Translations under genes and position numbers: made by a program
Notes under the pieces: generated by a model
The model's input: the letters and a program-made list of their open reading frames with translations, nothing else
The model's database searches: none
Told to the model about the DNA's origin: nothing
In this document: positions 10,985 to 22,734 of the stretch, in pieces
Layout of the letters: each line of letters opens with the position of its first letter
How positions within the stretch are numbered: the stretch's first letter is position 1
DNA from: Laccaria trichodermophora
Lineage: Eukaryota; Basidiomycota; Agaricomycetes; Agaricales; Hydnangiaceae
Direction: 5' to 3'
NCBI GenBank assembly: GCA_018417955.1
Contig: JACTVC010000021.1
Coordinates: forward strand, 434,001 to 498,000
Length of the DNA stretch: 64,000 nucleotides

Positions 10985-13617
10985 CTAATACTTCAATTTC
11001 CTGTGAGTCTTTGCCTTCACCTTTCCCTTTCCTTTTGATGAGTGATCTCGTTCTGGACTAGGAGTTGGACTATAATGTTTATCCAACGTGCCACCATTCT
11101 CCTGCCACTTCTTTATATCCTCCATTGTAAAAGATGACTGATCATGAATACCCCAAAGATGCTCAGTATCAGAGCAATGGACTTGCTCTGGTGGGCTATC
11201 CAACCAGTCTCTCATGTCAGCAAAGTCTGTTTCTTTGTCTGCGATTGATCCAAAGGCTGGGACGTAGTTGCCATACCAGGTTGACCTTCCAATAAAGACT
11301 TCAATCACCAGCCATTCAGTAAAAGGAGGGATATCAGATGGCCAATTGCCAGCTTCTACCATTTCTTTGGCCCGTGCAAGAGCTGCAGTACATTCCAGAA
11401 ATCGTCCCCAGGCAAACCGCAGACCTGTAGCTGAACGGTTTGTATAACTGGCATTGATATTAAGCTCTTCAATGAGACGCTGTCACAATGCTGGAGATAT
11501 TTTGTCCTTTCCGACAAGCCAGTGACCTGAAGATGAACCTTGTTCAACAGCAGGAAGTGTGGGGGAAGAATGACCAGCAGATATACGAGAAGTACGAGAG
11601 CCAGACACAGAGCGAGACCCAATGCTAGAACCAAGACGGCCTGCAAAGCCAGGCAAGGATACTGAGAGACTTGGATCAAATGTAGTCTAGAAACCAGACT
11701 CTTAATTAAAACAATTCAAAAAGAGTCCAGTAAATAACTTACACCCAAAATGCGAATAAACTTTCTGTTCTGCTCATCATCCGACCACTCCACATAGTCT
11801 TCATCAGTTGGTTTGCGGTTCATGATTGATTCATAGCGTCCTTGAATACTCCAGCCCTCTTCTTCATATTTGAAGAGTCGATAAGCAGGTCCTATGTAAA
11901 GCGATTAATAGATATTCACTAAACAATTGCAAACTTACGCTGAATAGGTGAATAGTCTCGAGAACCACGACTAATAACATCTTGAATAGTTTCGCACTTG
12001 CTGATATCATGAACATTGGCAATAAAGGAGGATTGGGTGATGTCAACATCAGGCGGATTAATGTTTGAGATATAAAAGTGGATCTTTCCCTTGATTGGCT
12101 TCTGGGCTAGTCCCTGTGTGAAAACCATCTCTTCCCAGACTTCATTGGCATCACCAATGTTAATGGCATTGCCTAGGGCCTTACCCCGAAAGACTCCACC
12201 AGTCAAACGGGATGAGCCATATGCAGGAATCCCCCCCTTTGGTGGACTAGCCATAACCATATCTGCATTTTAGAAAGTTCAACGCCATATCATAGAAGAC
12301 AGATAGATAAATCATACCTTCACCATGGTGCATGGATGCTGCTGGACTTTCATTGGCAGCAGAGTCTAAACGCTTCGTTGGCCGCCCTCGCGAGATAGCA
12401 CTAAGGTCTAAATGTTTTACTTAGCACCAACATAGCATAATGATACATGGTATATAGATATCAATAAAAAAAATAAAGATAAGCATAGCCTATCCAGCCT
12501 TCTTGACAATCAGGATGGGTGGTGGGTTACATACCATCCTGATGTCAAGACAGGTTTTCACTGTCAGGAAAGGTGGTGGGGTATCCACCATCCTGACTGT
12601 GATGAGTGGGGATGAGACATGGTAAGTTGGACGCACCTGTTGTGTTGGTGACAGTGTTAGCGGGCACGTCATGCTGACGTGTGTTGGTGGGCACATCATG
12701 CTGACGTGCAGTGGTGGTGTTGGCGGGCGCATCATGCTGACGCGTGGTGGTGGTGTTGGTGGTCTCATCCGGCTGATGTGTGGTGGTGGTGGGCGCGTCA
12801 TGCTGACGTGTGGTGGTGGTGGTGTTGGTGGTCTCATCCGGCTGACATGTGGTGGTGGGATCACGCTGACGCGTGGTGTTGGTGCTTGCGTTTCGCTGAC
12901 GTGTGTCGGTGTTGGTGGTAGTGCTGGCCTTGGCACGTGGGGCATGCTGACGCGTGGCGATCGGGTTTGCATCCTGCTCCTTGTTCACCTCGGCGTGGCC
13001 CTGCTGGTTGTCGTGTTCGCTGTCTTGTTCGTCGTGCTGGGTGTCTTCTTTGTTGTCCTCGTCGTCTTCATTGGGTCGTTCCTCATTTTCGTTGTGTTTG
13101 TTCTGCTTGTCGGCTTCGGCATCGTGTACTTTCTCTTTGTCGCTGTTTGTTTCATCTTTCCCACCATGTGGATCAGTGGCTGGGTGGCATCTGGTAGTGG
13201 TAGTAGGCTGAGCGGAGGCCGTGTCGTCAGGGGGCGTGGGCTGGCCAGAGGTGGGATCGGCGCGTCGAAGGGAGCGGCATGGGGGAGCGACACTGATGCC
13301 GCTGGTGGATAGCACGCGCTTGGCACTAGATAGGAAATAATCAGTTAAAATAGAAAAAAGGAGAGGGGATGGGATATGTACAGCGTTTGTTTCGACCTGG
13401 GTGGCGATTCGAGGGCGGCATCCTCTCGATTGCAGTCCTGGGCAGTTTTCCTATGGTAGTTGTTAGTGGTGGCAAGTTGGGATGGAGATCGCGCCTGATC
13501 GGTGGCAATCGTCATCGACGATTGCCATCGATAATGGGGGTACACACTTTTGAGCAGCTGCTCTCTGCCCCCAGCCTCGATTCCCCCCCTTTCCTCCCCT
13601 TCCTTTGCACTAGTGGC
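10985..13617 (-). pseudogene. KDZ accessory gene D, 3' exons
   Basis: Unrecognised gene upstream of the transposase on the same strand. Visible exons are: about 13318-12500 (AKRVLSTSGISVAPP, an acidic Asp/Glu/Asn region, then Thr-rich repeats of the type TRQHDAPTTTTHQPDETTN), about 12405-12318 (AISRGRPTKRLDSAANES), 12264-11940 (GGIPAYGSSRLTGGVFRG), 11890-11745 (EEEGWSIQGRYESIMNRKP), and 11690-10985 ending KGKGKVKAKTHRKLKY. Introns are about 50-60 nt with GTAAGT-like donors. TGA at 11484-11486 breaks the last exon where CGA is likely ancestral. The basic tail and low-complexity middle suggest a nuclear, DNA-associated protein (inference). The first exon lies beyond P1 at 16155-16327. Confidence 0.5.
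12600..12960. repeat. GC-rich minisatellite within gene D
   Basis: Degenerate repeats of about 40-50 bp (GGTGGTGTTGGTGGTCTCATC, in part, plus GGCGCGTCATGCTGACG) encode the Thr-rich peptide repeats on the - strand. All frames are open because of the repeat, so coding status rests on the flanking exons. Confidence 0.6.
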
Positions 13618-16154
13618 TACCACTTTCTATCATATAACCCAGGCTTAAGCCTAGAGACCCAAATCTATAACACTGAGATTTTTATGAAAGGCATTTCAAT
13701 ACATGAGCCTAAGCCTTTCAATCATTAAATTGCCTGGGATTTCTGATAAAATATGAGAAATTCTCTATGGGCATTTCATAAGTCTGTCCAGCCATCTCAA
13801 TGATCATTTCATTGATATTTCATTGCGATTTTTCAAATGTATTCCTGGGCATTTCATTATGATTTTTCATATGTATCCCTGGGCATTTCATTGCGATTTT
13901 TCAAATGTATTCCTGGGCATTTCATTATGATTTTTCAAATGTATCCCTGGGCATTTCATTGCTATTTTTCAAATCTATCCTTGGGCATTTCATTGCGATT
14001 TTCTAAATGTATCCCTTGCTATTTCATTGCGATTTTTCAAATGTATTCCTGGATATTTCACTGCTATTTTTCAAATGTATCCCTGAGCATTTCATTGCAG
14101 TTTTTTAAATGTATCCCTTGATATTTCATTACGATTTTTCAAATGTATTCCTGGACATTTCATTGCTATTTTTCAAATGTATCCCTGAGCATTTCATTGC
14201 TATTTTTCAAATATATCCTTGTGCATTTCATTGCGGTTTTCTAAATGTATCCCTGGGCATTTCATTGCTTTGTTTCAAATCTATCCTTGGGCATTTCATT
14301 GTGATTTTTCAAATGTAACCCCAGATATTTCATTGTGATTTTTCAAATCTATCCTTGGATATTATATTGCAATTTTTCAAATGCAACCCTGGATATTTCA
14401 TTGTGATTTTTCAAATGTAGCTCTGGGTATTTCACTGTTCTAAAAATAGCCAGGAAATGAGAGCTAAAAATAGGAATGGTGTATTGGATGTCAGGTACTG
14501 CTTTCAGGGTCTACAGTATATATAAAAAAGAGGAAATATGATTGGATATGACCAAAAAGTGGAGAAATCAAGATAAGAATGACAATACAACTAGGGGTCC
14601 ATGCAATGGGTTTTTGGTGGAGTGGTCACATGACCAATTTCCTAAAATGGTCAAAAATCCAAAGTTGTAGCCCTGCTTTGTAGCTTTGAGAATCTGTTTG
14701 AATTATGTTCTAAAGTTTACCTGTTGTGGAGATATGAGGTAAAAGATTTTTCTCACCACTGCGTTTTTTTTTGTTTTTTGCATTTTTCTCCATGAAAACA
14801 TCACCAAACATGATTTCAACACATTTAGAAAACTAATAGATGGGGCAGACATCAGTAAATTTTGTAGTCTATGTCTGAGTTTTGTAGTCTTTTGTTATGT
14901 TTTCTAGTCCATTAGTACATTTTGTAGTCAGTCAGAGTTAATTTCCCATTTAGGTTATATACCTTCCTTTTGGGGTCAATTTTCCTACAATACAACTATT
15001 GTAGCCCCATCTATTAGTTTTCTAAATGTGTTGAAATCATGTTGTTTGGTGATGTTTTCATGGAGAAAAATGCAAAAAACAAAAAAAAGCGCAGTGGTGA
15101 GAAAAATCTTTTACCTCATATCTCCACAACAGGTAAACTTTAGAACATAATTCAAACAGATTCTCAAAGCTACAAAGCAGGGCTACAACTTTGGATTTTT
15201 GACCATTTTAGGAAATTGGTCATGTGACCACTCCACCAAAAACCCATTGCATGGACCCCTAGTTGTATTGTCATTCTTATCTTGATTTCTCCACTTTTTG
15301 GTCATATCCAATCATATTTCCTCTTTTTTATATATACTGTAGACCCTGAAAGCAGTACCTGACATCCAATACACCATTCCTATTTTTAGCTCTCATTTCC
15401 TGGCTATTTTTAGAACAGTGAAATACCCAGAGCTACATTTGAAAAATCACAATGAAATATCCAGGGTTACATATGAAAAATTGCAATATAATATCCAAGG
15501 ATAGATTTGAAAAATCACAATGAAATATCTGGGGTTACATTTGAAAAATCACAATGAAATGCCCAAGGATAGATTTGAAAAAAAGCAATGAAATGCCCAG
15601 GGATACATTTAAAAAACCGCAATGAAATGCCCAGGGATACATTTGAAAATTCATAATGAAATGCCCAGGGATACATTTACAAAATCGCAATGAAATATCA
15701 AGGGATACATTTAAAAAACCGCAATGAAATGCCCAGGAATACATTTGAAAAATAGCAGTGAAATATCCAGGGATACATTTGAAAAATTGCAATGAAATAT
15801 CAAGGGATACATTTAGAAAATCACAATGAAATGCCTAGGGATACATTTGAAAAATCATACTGAAATGCCCAGGAATACATTTGAAAAATCGCAATGAAAT
15901 ATTCTAAGGTATCAATGAAAAATTCCAATGAAAGGTACAAGGTATCTATTGAAAAACCGCCATTGAGATGGCTTGACAGACTTATGAAATGCCCATAGAG
16001 AATTTCTCATATTCCATGAGAAATCCCAGGCAATTTAATGATTGAAAGGCTTAGGCTCATGTATTGAAATGCCTTTCATGAAAATCTCAGTGTTATAGAT
16101 TTGGGTCTCTAGGCTTAAGCCTGGGTTATATGATAAAAGTGGTAGCCACCAGTC
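13618..16154. mobile_element. Palindromic element P1 (2,537 bp)
   Basis: Two inverted arms of about 1.2 kb flank a spacer at about 14844-15003. The ends are CACTAGTGGCTACCAC on the left and GACTGGTGGCTACCAC on the reverse strand at right. An exact 7-bp duplication TCCTTTG lies at 13611-13617 and 16155-16161. From outside in, each arm has a flank with CCTAGGCTTAAGCC-like dyads, about 15 degenerate repeats of ATTTCATTGCGATTTTTC plus AAATGTATCCCTGGGC, a core block (GGTCACATGACCAATT, then GTTGTAGCCCT) and TTTGTAGTCT repeats at the centre. No plausible protein is encoded. The element sits in the first exon of gene D. Confidence 0.92.
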
Positions 16155-16327
16155 TCCTTTGGTCTTCGTTGCTTGGTCCTCGTGATCGGCCCATTGGTTG
16201 GCAGCGGTCTCTTCCTGGTCGTCGTCATCGTCGTTTGCATGGCGCTGGCTTCGTTTGACAGGTTGCTCGTCCGCGTTTGACGTTTGGCGCTTCCGTGACG
16301 TGGCCTTCTTCGCTTTCGGGGCCATAC
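16155..16327 (-). pseudogene. KDZ accessory gene D, 5' exon, split by P1
   Basis: From the ATG at 16327 the frame reads MPRMAPKAKKATSRKRQ, then an acidic stretch (HANDDDDDQEETAANQW) and ATKTKG, where P1 begins. Removing P1 and one TCCTTTG copy continues in frame into a Gly/Arg-rich stretch (GRGGKGGNRGWG) on the far side. The basic-then-acidic N-terminus resembles a nuclear-localisation region, but no family is recognised. An alternative start at the second Met (MAPKAKK) is equally possible. Confidence 0.5.
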
Positions 16328-16505
16328 GTGGCACTGGAGTTGATTGAACGAGGTGGTGGTGGGAGGAAGGTGGTGCCGTGAGTGGTTTGAACGATGTGTG
16401 GAGGTGGTGGGAGTCAGAAAGACGAGTGTGTGAATGCTAAACAAACAGTGTGCGGAACGTGCCGAGAACGGGAGTATATTATGCATATAATTTCTATGTA
16501 TACTA

Positions 16506-16590
16506 TAGCCTTTGTGGTCCAGCTGGTTGAGCATTCATAAGTATTATTGTGACCATGCTCATGAGGTCGAGTGTTCAATTCTTGCTATTG
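16506..16590 (+). ncRNA. tRNA-like sequence near an element end
   Basis: GTGGTCCAGCTGGTTGAGC resembles an A box, and GGTCGAGTGTTCAATTC contains a B box; ATAGC and GCTAT can close an acceptor-like stem. A T-run follows directly at 16592-16599, a possible pol III stop. Related copies lie at 43716-43803 and 48346-48436, each beside a subterminal array. Confidence 0.5.
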
Positions 16591-16639
16591 CGCTTTTTTT
16601 TCTTATTATATAATAAGTTAAATAACAACAACTGTAATG

Positions 16640-16897
16640 CAATTCATGTCTAGCTGGACTCCATGTGGAGTCAGGCTGGTTAATTTATGAATCAACAGTT
16701 GTTCTGAGGTGGAGTCCACCCTGTCCAGATGGGTCCACCTGGAGAGCAGCTGGACTCCAGGTGGACTCCAGGGGTATTCTAGACTAATATTTGGCTGGTT
16801 ACCACTAAAGAAAAAAGTGTGGATGGACTCCAGAAATCCATCTGGAGTCCGCCGGAGTCCATCCGGAGTCCAACCGGAATATGTGGAGGAGTGTAAA
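16640..16897. repeat. Right terminus and GGACTCC subterminal array
   Basis: More than a dozen GGACTCC or GGAGTCC words occur in dyad contexts such as TGGACTCCAGGTGGACTCCA. The outer end reads GAGGACTTTACACTCCTCC on the reverse strand, ending at 16897, inside the KDZ gene. AT-rich sequence follows on the inner side. Confidence 0.75.
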
Positions 16898-18988
16898 GTC
16901 CTCACCCATATGTGCATCCAGAACTTCCGTCCTGTGAGCAAGTGTCATTGTCCAGGATATCCGGCCAATATGGTTGAGACTGGACCACATTGTTTCAAGG
17001 ATTTCCCCATCTGATTGTCCCGCCCCTTCGATAAATGTCGGTGAGAACCATGCCAAACATATAAGCTGATGTCCATGGACATGGAACAAGCCAATACCAG
17101 GGATTATGATGAATCCTGGGTGGACTTCAAGGAAAGGAGAGCCTTCAACCCTTTTTAAGAAGTTTTTGTAGTATTGACAATTGACGTCATATATGAGGAT
17201 GCATTTTGGGGCTTCGGAAGTTCCAGTATTTCTCATTGCCTCACAAAACGCATAATCCATGTTCATCTGGCTATTGCCCCAAGTTACTAGAGTCAGTACT
17301 GTTTCATGAGGTAATGTCTGGCCTCACCGTTCTCCCTTTTGAAAGTCAACAACACCACCTGGGCAGTAGCATCCATGTCAGAGGCATGCAGCGGCTCCGA
17401 GTCCCGTCGAATCACAACCTTTGTGTATCCTTGCCTGATCATTAACTGCATGATGCTCATTACAGGTAGGTGCCTATATCACGATCGACTTCAGTCAGCT
17501 GTTCATTGAGGAGAATAACATAAAACATACCTCCTTGGTCTCCTTCGCTGTTGCGAGATGCTTGGCATATCATTCCCTTTCTACCATATATCCCTCACCA
17601 TGCTTTAACCAGACATCCGTTTCTGGCTGGCATTGTAATTTATGATTACAGGTAAAGTTTCCATCGAGTACGAAGCCTCGGGAATATGCCCAAACCTCTG
17701 GGTCCTCCTTCCAGTTGTTCGGAAGATTGATTCCAGGTTGTGGGCAAGCCGGGCAAAATAGGGCTAGCTCACCCATTGTTGGAGAATGATTTTGATGGCC
17801 AAAGCCAAACCATTTGTATTCTTTCAAGTTCTGCCATTGTCGGCTGACCCGTAGAAGCTCCCGATAACGGTCCTAAAGCAAATATCAGGATCATATGGGT
17901 TTAAAATGCCCATGAACTTACTTTTACTTTATGCAGAAATGCCTTGGATGTCATCCTCTGTAATTTGGAATAGTAATGAGTGCTGGATGTTTTGCATTCA
18001 AGATTCTCCAATATATAGTCATCAAGTACCACAAAAGTAAATGCCATCTTGGGGTCCAGCATGGTAGATGGAAAAAGCCCCATTTGTAAAAGTTGAATAT
18101 CCAGAGGGGGACAGCCAGAGCATGAACAGAATGACGTCGGCAGTTGATGGATACCATTGCTGTGCACATAGGTCAAAACACGATGCCCATTGAGGGTTAT
18201 CACCGGTGGATCGGGAAGCTCGTTCTCATTGTAGAGACCATCCCCATCATCCTCCGAAGAATCTTCCAAATCACTGTCGTTATCTTTGTCATCCCATGGA
18301 GTATGTTCCAGAACTTCCGTAAAGTCCGCTGAGGTTCCAGGATCCTTTTCGTCATGGCATCCATCGTCATCATATGAGTCCCAGGTTTGTCCCAGACATG
18401 GCTGGCCATTGTGGCCAAGGTAGATTACTGTCCCAACTTTCCACAACCAGGATGGGGAAAAATAAGCTCCAGTCCAAGTTTCAACTCTATGAAAAGGATG
18501 CAGTCGATGATCAATTAAGCAATGTAAGCATTGAACGACATTGCCCAGACAATCCTGGCACTTCCAAGTACCCTCCCGAACATTGCAACTGGCACAGAGT
18601 TTACCAGGAGGGGGGGCTTCTCTGGCTAGAATCTCGTCTAGATAAATCATTCTACGACCCTCCCATTCTTGTAGATAGTCATTGGTCGACTAAACGTCCC
18701 ATGTTAGATGAATCGACTGAGGGAGATGAATTTTACCTTTGTCCACATGTCTGGCATACTTTCTGTGTCCATGTATGTGATGTCTACAGTCATATCCGAG
18801 GTCATAGATGGTTGATTATTTCTTTCTGACGACGTCCTTTCCATATATTCTGATGAAGACTGGACATCTCTTGAGACGGATGTTGTTTCAGCTGGAAAGA
18901 TCGTTTTCCCTTTAACGGATCCCCTCCGTCCCGGAGCATATTCAACATGTTTCAACAATCCAATAACTCTGGAACAACGAGAACTCAT
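16898..18988 (-). pseudogene. KDZ transposase with CxC2 cysteine cluster, 3'-truncated
   Basis: N-terminal two thirds of a KDZ transposase. Exon 1 starts at the ATG at 18988 (MSSRCSRVIGLLKHVEY). The next exon (about 18670-17935) carries a zinc-binding cluster (CASCNVREGTWKCQDC, CLHCLIDHRLHPFHRVETW) and the CxC2-like block VLTYVHSNGIHQLPTSFCSC, SGCPPLDIQLLQMGLFP. Another exon (about 17880-17530) includes LALFCPACPQPGINLPNNW, and the final part has YDVNCQYYKNF and FIEGAGQSDGEILETMW. Introns are about 50 nt. The gene stops at 16898, where the large KDZ element inserted; frames around 17270-17460 are damaged. It is divergent from the gene starting at 19383, about 395 bp apart, so a shared promoter region is likely. 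Protein acts in the nucleus on element ends (family knowledge). Confidence 0.8.
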
Positions 18989-19382
18989 GACAGTCTTTGG
19001 AAGATGGAGTTTGCAACTGTTATATCCGCCTCATGTGCAACCTCATGTTCAGACATCCGCATGTCTACAGGGTACTTGTATAAATAAATTCAAGGACAAA
19101 AAACTATATTTCGTTGTCTTTGGGCACAAACCAGTCATGCAATATACAAGATATCTCTGTTATCGTCTATTTTTAGAGCATACCTGAGAGGGCGGAGTTG
19201 CCATATATGGCATAAACACTGACATATATGGAAAACACAAATGGACCGCCTCTGTTTGGCGCCCAGGGATTTCCCACCTCTATTTGGCACTCAGTCATTT
19301 CGCTAACAATGTCAACTTAAACAGAAAAAAAAACGGAAACAGTTTTGTTATCCCCATACTAATCCCTACATTTCCAAAAACC

Positions 19383-21712
19383 ATGAACAATCAAACTGAC
19401 AACTGTGAAAGTCTGGACATCGAAGCAGCAGCGCCACAAACCACCGAACATGTGGCCCCCCCGCCTTACATCTGGCAACAATGGCAGGTCAAAATCCTAG
19501 AAAGGAACTTGCCGTCATATAAAACGACAAAATCCCTGAGAGGTCGGACAGCTATTTTCGCCAAGGTCTTGAACAAATTCAAGTCGCGAATAACAGTTGA
19601 GGATAATGACCTGGGCAATCTTCGGAAGGTACATAACCCCTCTGCTTGAATTTCATCACCAGGTTAACGAAAGGAACAGGCCATGCATATATGGTACATT
19701 GAAAAATCCCAAGTCCGCAAACCAAAAGAATTCAAGGTTCGGAGCATGAATTGGAACTTCCAGATGGTGGCAGCTGTTCTGAAGAAGAAAGAGGTCAAAG
19801 AAGCTCAGGGCATTCTCTCCATGGATGGCCGGATTAAGTTCGGGACTTTTCAAGCAGGCCTGAATTACGTCTTGGAGAAAATGGGGGAAGATGAGAAGGA
19901 GGAACTGAAGGATATCGCCATCAAATGGAATTCAGAAGGCCCCCCTGCAGAGGAGAAACAAAGGTGGGCATTCATGGTCCTGGGTTATTGCCATTTGACC
20001 TACCGAAGAATAGACTGTCGGAAAAGTGGGCAATGAAGTTTTGCCAGACATTTGCGGAAAAAGCTTGGAAGCAATTTGGTGGAAGGGTATATATATTTTG
20101 GGGTTCCTGGGATACAAATGGATCTCTCACAGCTTCGAAGTTCGATTTCAATGTGGAGTTTGGTCGTGGTACCAGTTATCGAGATATAGCACACAAGGGG
20201 CCCATGACAGATGTAACCTGGGGTAAGTATCTACAGCAATGTTATGATCTGGAGGAGAATCCCTCCGGCGAAGTGCATATCGTGGGCACCCGTGGTGCTC
20301 TCATGGATCTACTGACCAATGATATCCGGGAGCCCATATTACCTCAGGAAAACGACTGGCCAAGGGACCTAGCTTCTCATGCAAAGATTAGTTGGCTGAA
20401 GAAGCTAGTTCGTTCATTCTTGGGTCTTCATTATTGTAAGCTTCTGTTAGATATGCCGGATATGTGAAACTAAAGTGGAAGTAGCATTAGCAACAGACGG
20501 AAGATGCGCATGGGTCCCATGGACTGATATCCTGAAGAATGTTCCAGAATTTATAGATCCGGAATATCTTCCTGACTACAATACCCTGGATTCAGAGCCA
20601 TCGCACCTGTCAATGCCCAAAGTGAAGAAGCTTCTTTGGTATTGGATCGACCGACAGAAATCGGAAGACACTACGTTTTGATTCAGTCATGTTTTAGAGG
20701 GGTCTGAAAGAGTCCCAGCCAAAGTCCCAGCCAAACCCCCCCTAATGGAGGGAGTCCCGAAAGCTCGAAGACGATCAAAGAAGACTCAGGATAATTTGGA
20801 GCCCAATGGGGAAGTCCCGAGGGACAATGGGAAACCTACCACAAAGTGGTGCAAGCCAAAAAAGGGGGGTCGACACATGAAAAAGGCCGCAGTTCAATCA
20901 CGGGACATTATCAGTGACTTGGGTGAAGAATTCGATTTTCAAGCCGTTGAAGATGCCGACCTCTCAGATGATGACCTCACTGCAAAGAAAAAACAAGACC
21001 TTTCACGCAGGACACCCGAAGGCAAAGCCCCACTTTGGACAAACGCTCCAGAAGGATTACCCACCCCCGACATCAATCTCTGGAATGACTTCATCAAGAA
21101 TCTACCTGATTCATGCTCAGAATGGTCTCATGAACAAGCCATGAAACAGTTTCAGGTTTTCAAAATCTGGTCAACCAACTACCATTCCTCCTGACAAGTT
21201 GATCATCAGCAGCTGCTAGCTGCCCCTAGTGTCACTTCGGAGGTCCCGTCGATGACTGAAGTCCCGTGCAAAGCTACACTACCACACGGGACTCCAGAAG
21301 TCCTGCGCATGGCGGAGGTCCCACGCACAGCTAAAGTACCAAACGCGAACATCAGCTTGATGGCAGAAGTCCCACGCATGGCAGAAGTGCTGCCTGCAGC
21401 TAAACCACCGAATGCGAAGGAAGTCCTGCTTACAGAAGTCCTGCACATGCCTGAGGTCCCAAATGTTCCAAACACGACAGAAGCCCCGCCTATCAACAAA
21501 GTCCTGGCCATTACTAGAGGTGCGAAAGGTCATAAAATGGATGGGAACAACAGTAAACAGAATGATGTTAATGTGAAAAATAAGGGACAGGGGCAGAAAC
21601 GACTGAGGGAGTTGGATGACAAAGAATCCAAAGCCATTGATAGGCCCGAACCTCAATCCAGCAAAAGGGTTAAGGCAAATGAGCCCTCTCCAAACTCCAA
21701 ACCTAGGCCCGC
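19383..21712 (+). CDS. KDZ-linked accessory gene A, exons before P2
   Basis: The function is not recognised. The ATG at 19383 begins MNNQTDNCESLDIEAAAPQ. Exon 1 continues with WQQWQVKILERNLPSYKTTK and ends near 19628. Exon 2 runs from about 19678 to 19963. An intron at 19964-20013 (50 nt) joins in frame to LSEKWAMKFCQTFAEKAW, then WGSWDTNGSLTASKFDFNVE and EVHIVGTRGALMDLL. An intron at 20436-20484 (49 nt) precedes LATDGRCAWVPWTDILKN. Later exons carry a basic region (KARRRSKKTQ), an acidic DLSDDDL segment and, from about 21246, Pro-rich repeats of the type MAEVPRMAEVLPAAK. The coding sequence is cut at 21712 by P2 and resumes at 41248. Repeat-rich tail and Lys clusters suggest a nuclear protein (inference). 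Confidence 0.6.
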
Positions 21713-22734
21713 CACTAGTGGCTACCACTTTATTTCTATAACCTAGACCCAAGCCTAGAGGGTCATTTCTATAACTTAGACATAAGCCTAGAGGCCATAT
21801 CTATAATGCTTAGATTTTTTGAAAGGCATTTCAAATGTAGGCCTGGGTATTTCATAGTGAATTTTCCATAGATACCCAGCGCATTTTTTGTGAAATTTCA
21901 AATGCAGCCCTGGATATCTCATTGCGATTTTTCAATAGATACCCTGGGTATTTCATTGGGAAATTTTCAAATGTCACCCTTGGTATTTCATTGCGATTTT
22001 TCAATGGATACCTGGTGCATTTCACTGCAAAATTTCAAATGTAGCCCTTGGTATTTCATTGTGATTTTTCAATAGATACCCTGGGTATTTCATTGCAAAA
22101 TTTCAAATGTAGCCCTGGGCATTTCATTGCGATTTTTCAAATGTACCCCTGGATATTTCATTGCAAAATTTCAATGGATACCTGGCGCATTTCATTGTGA
22201 TTTTTCAATAGATACCCCTGGTATTTCATTGCGATTTTTCAATAGATACCCGGGGCATTTCATTGTGATTTTTCAAATGTATCCCTGGGTATTTCATTGC
22301 AAAATTTCAATGGATACCTGGTGCATTTCATTGCGATTTTTCAATAGATACCCTGGGCATTTCATTGTGATTTTTTAAATGTATCCCTGGGTATTTCATT
22401 GCAAAATTTCAAATGTAGCCCTGGGCATTTCATTGCGATTTTTCAAATGTACCCCTGGATATTTCATTGCAAAATTTCAATGGATACCTGGCGCATTTCA
22501 TTGTGATTTTTCAATAGATACCCTTGGTATTTCCTTGCTATTTTTCAAATGTATCCCTGGGTATTTCATTGCGATTTTTCAAATGGAGCCCTGGGCATTT
22601 CATTGCGGTTTTTCAATAGATACCCTTGGTATTTCATTGCAATTTTTCAATAGATACCCTGGGCATTTCATTGTGGTTTTTCAAATGTATCCCTGGATAT
22701 TTCATTGCAATTTTTCAAATGTATCCCACATGTC

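Larger units (their letters stand above)
8220..16897 (-). mobile_element. Putative large KDZ element sharing family-B ends
   Basis: The unit has GGAGTCC-type subterminal arrays at both ends (8220-8360 and 16640-16880), an outer end GAGGACTTTACACTCC on the right (reverse strand, ending 16897), a tRNA-like sequence, a GC-rich accessory gene and a CxC5/CxC6-type transposase, all reading leftward. Its right end breaks the KDZ CxC2 gene of the next element. The left terminus and a target duplication were not found, so the left border is approximate. The 2.5-kb palindrome P1 is nested inside it. Confidence 0.45.

Noticed and set aside
13837..14318. Open frames reading as Phe/Ile/Ser/Trp-rich peptides
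   Set aside because: They translate the ATTTCATTGCGATTTTTC repeats of P1; the same peptide type appears in all palindromes on both strands.
19383..20681. TET/JBP-type dioxygenase, sometimes carried by KDZ elements
   Set aside because: No HxD...H iron-binding pattern could be seen in the translated exons.
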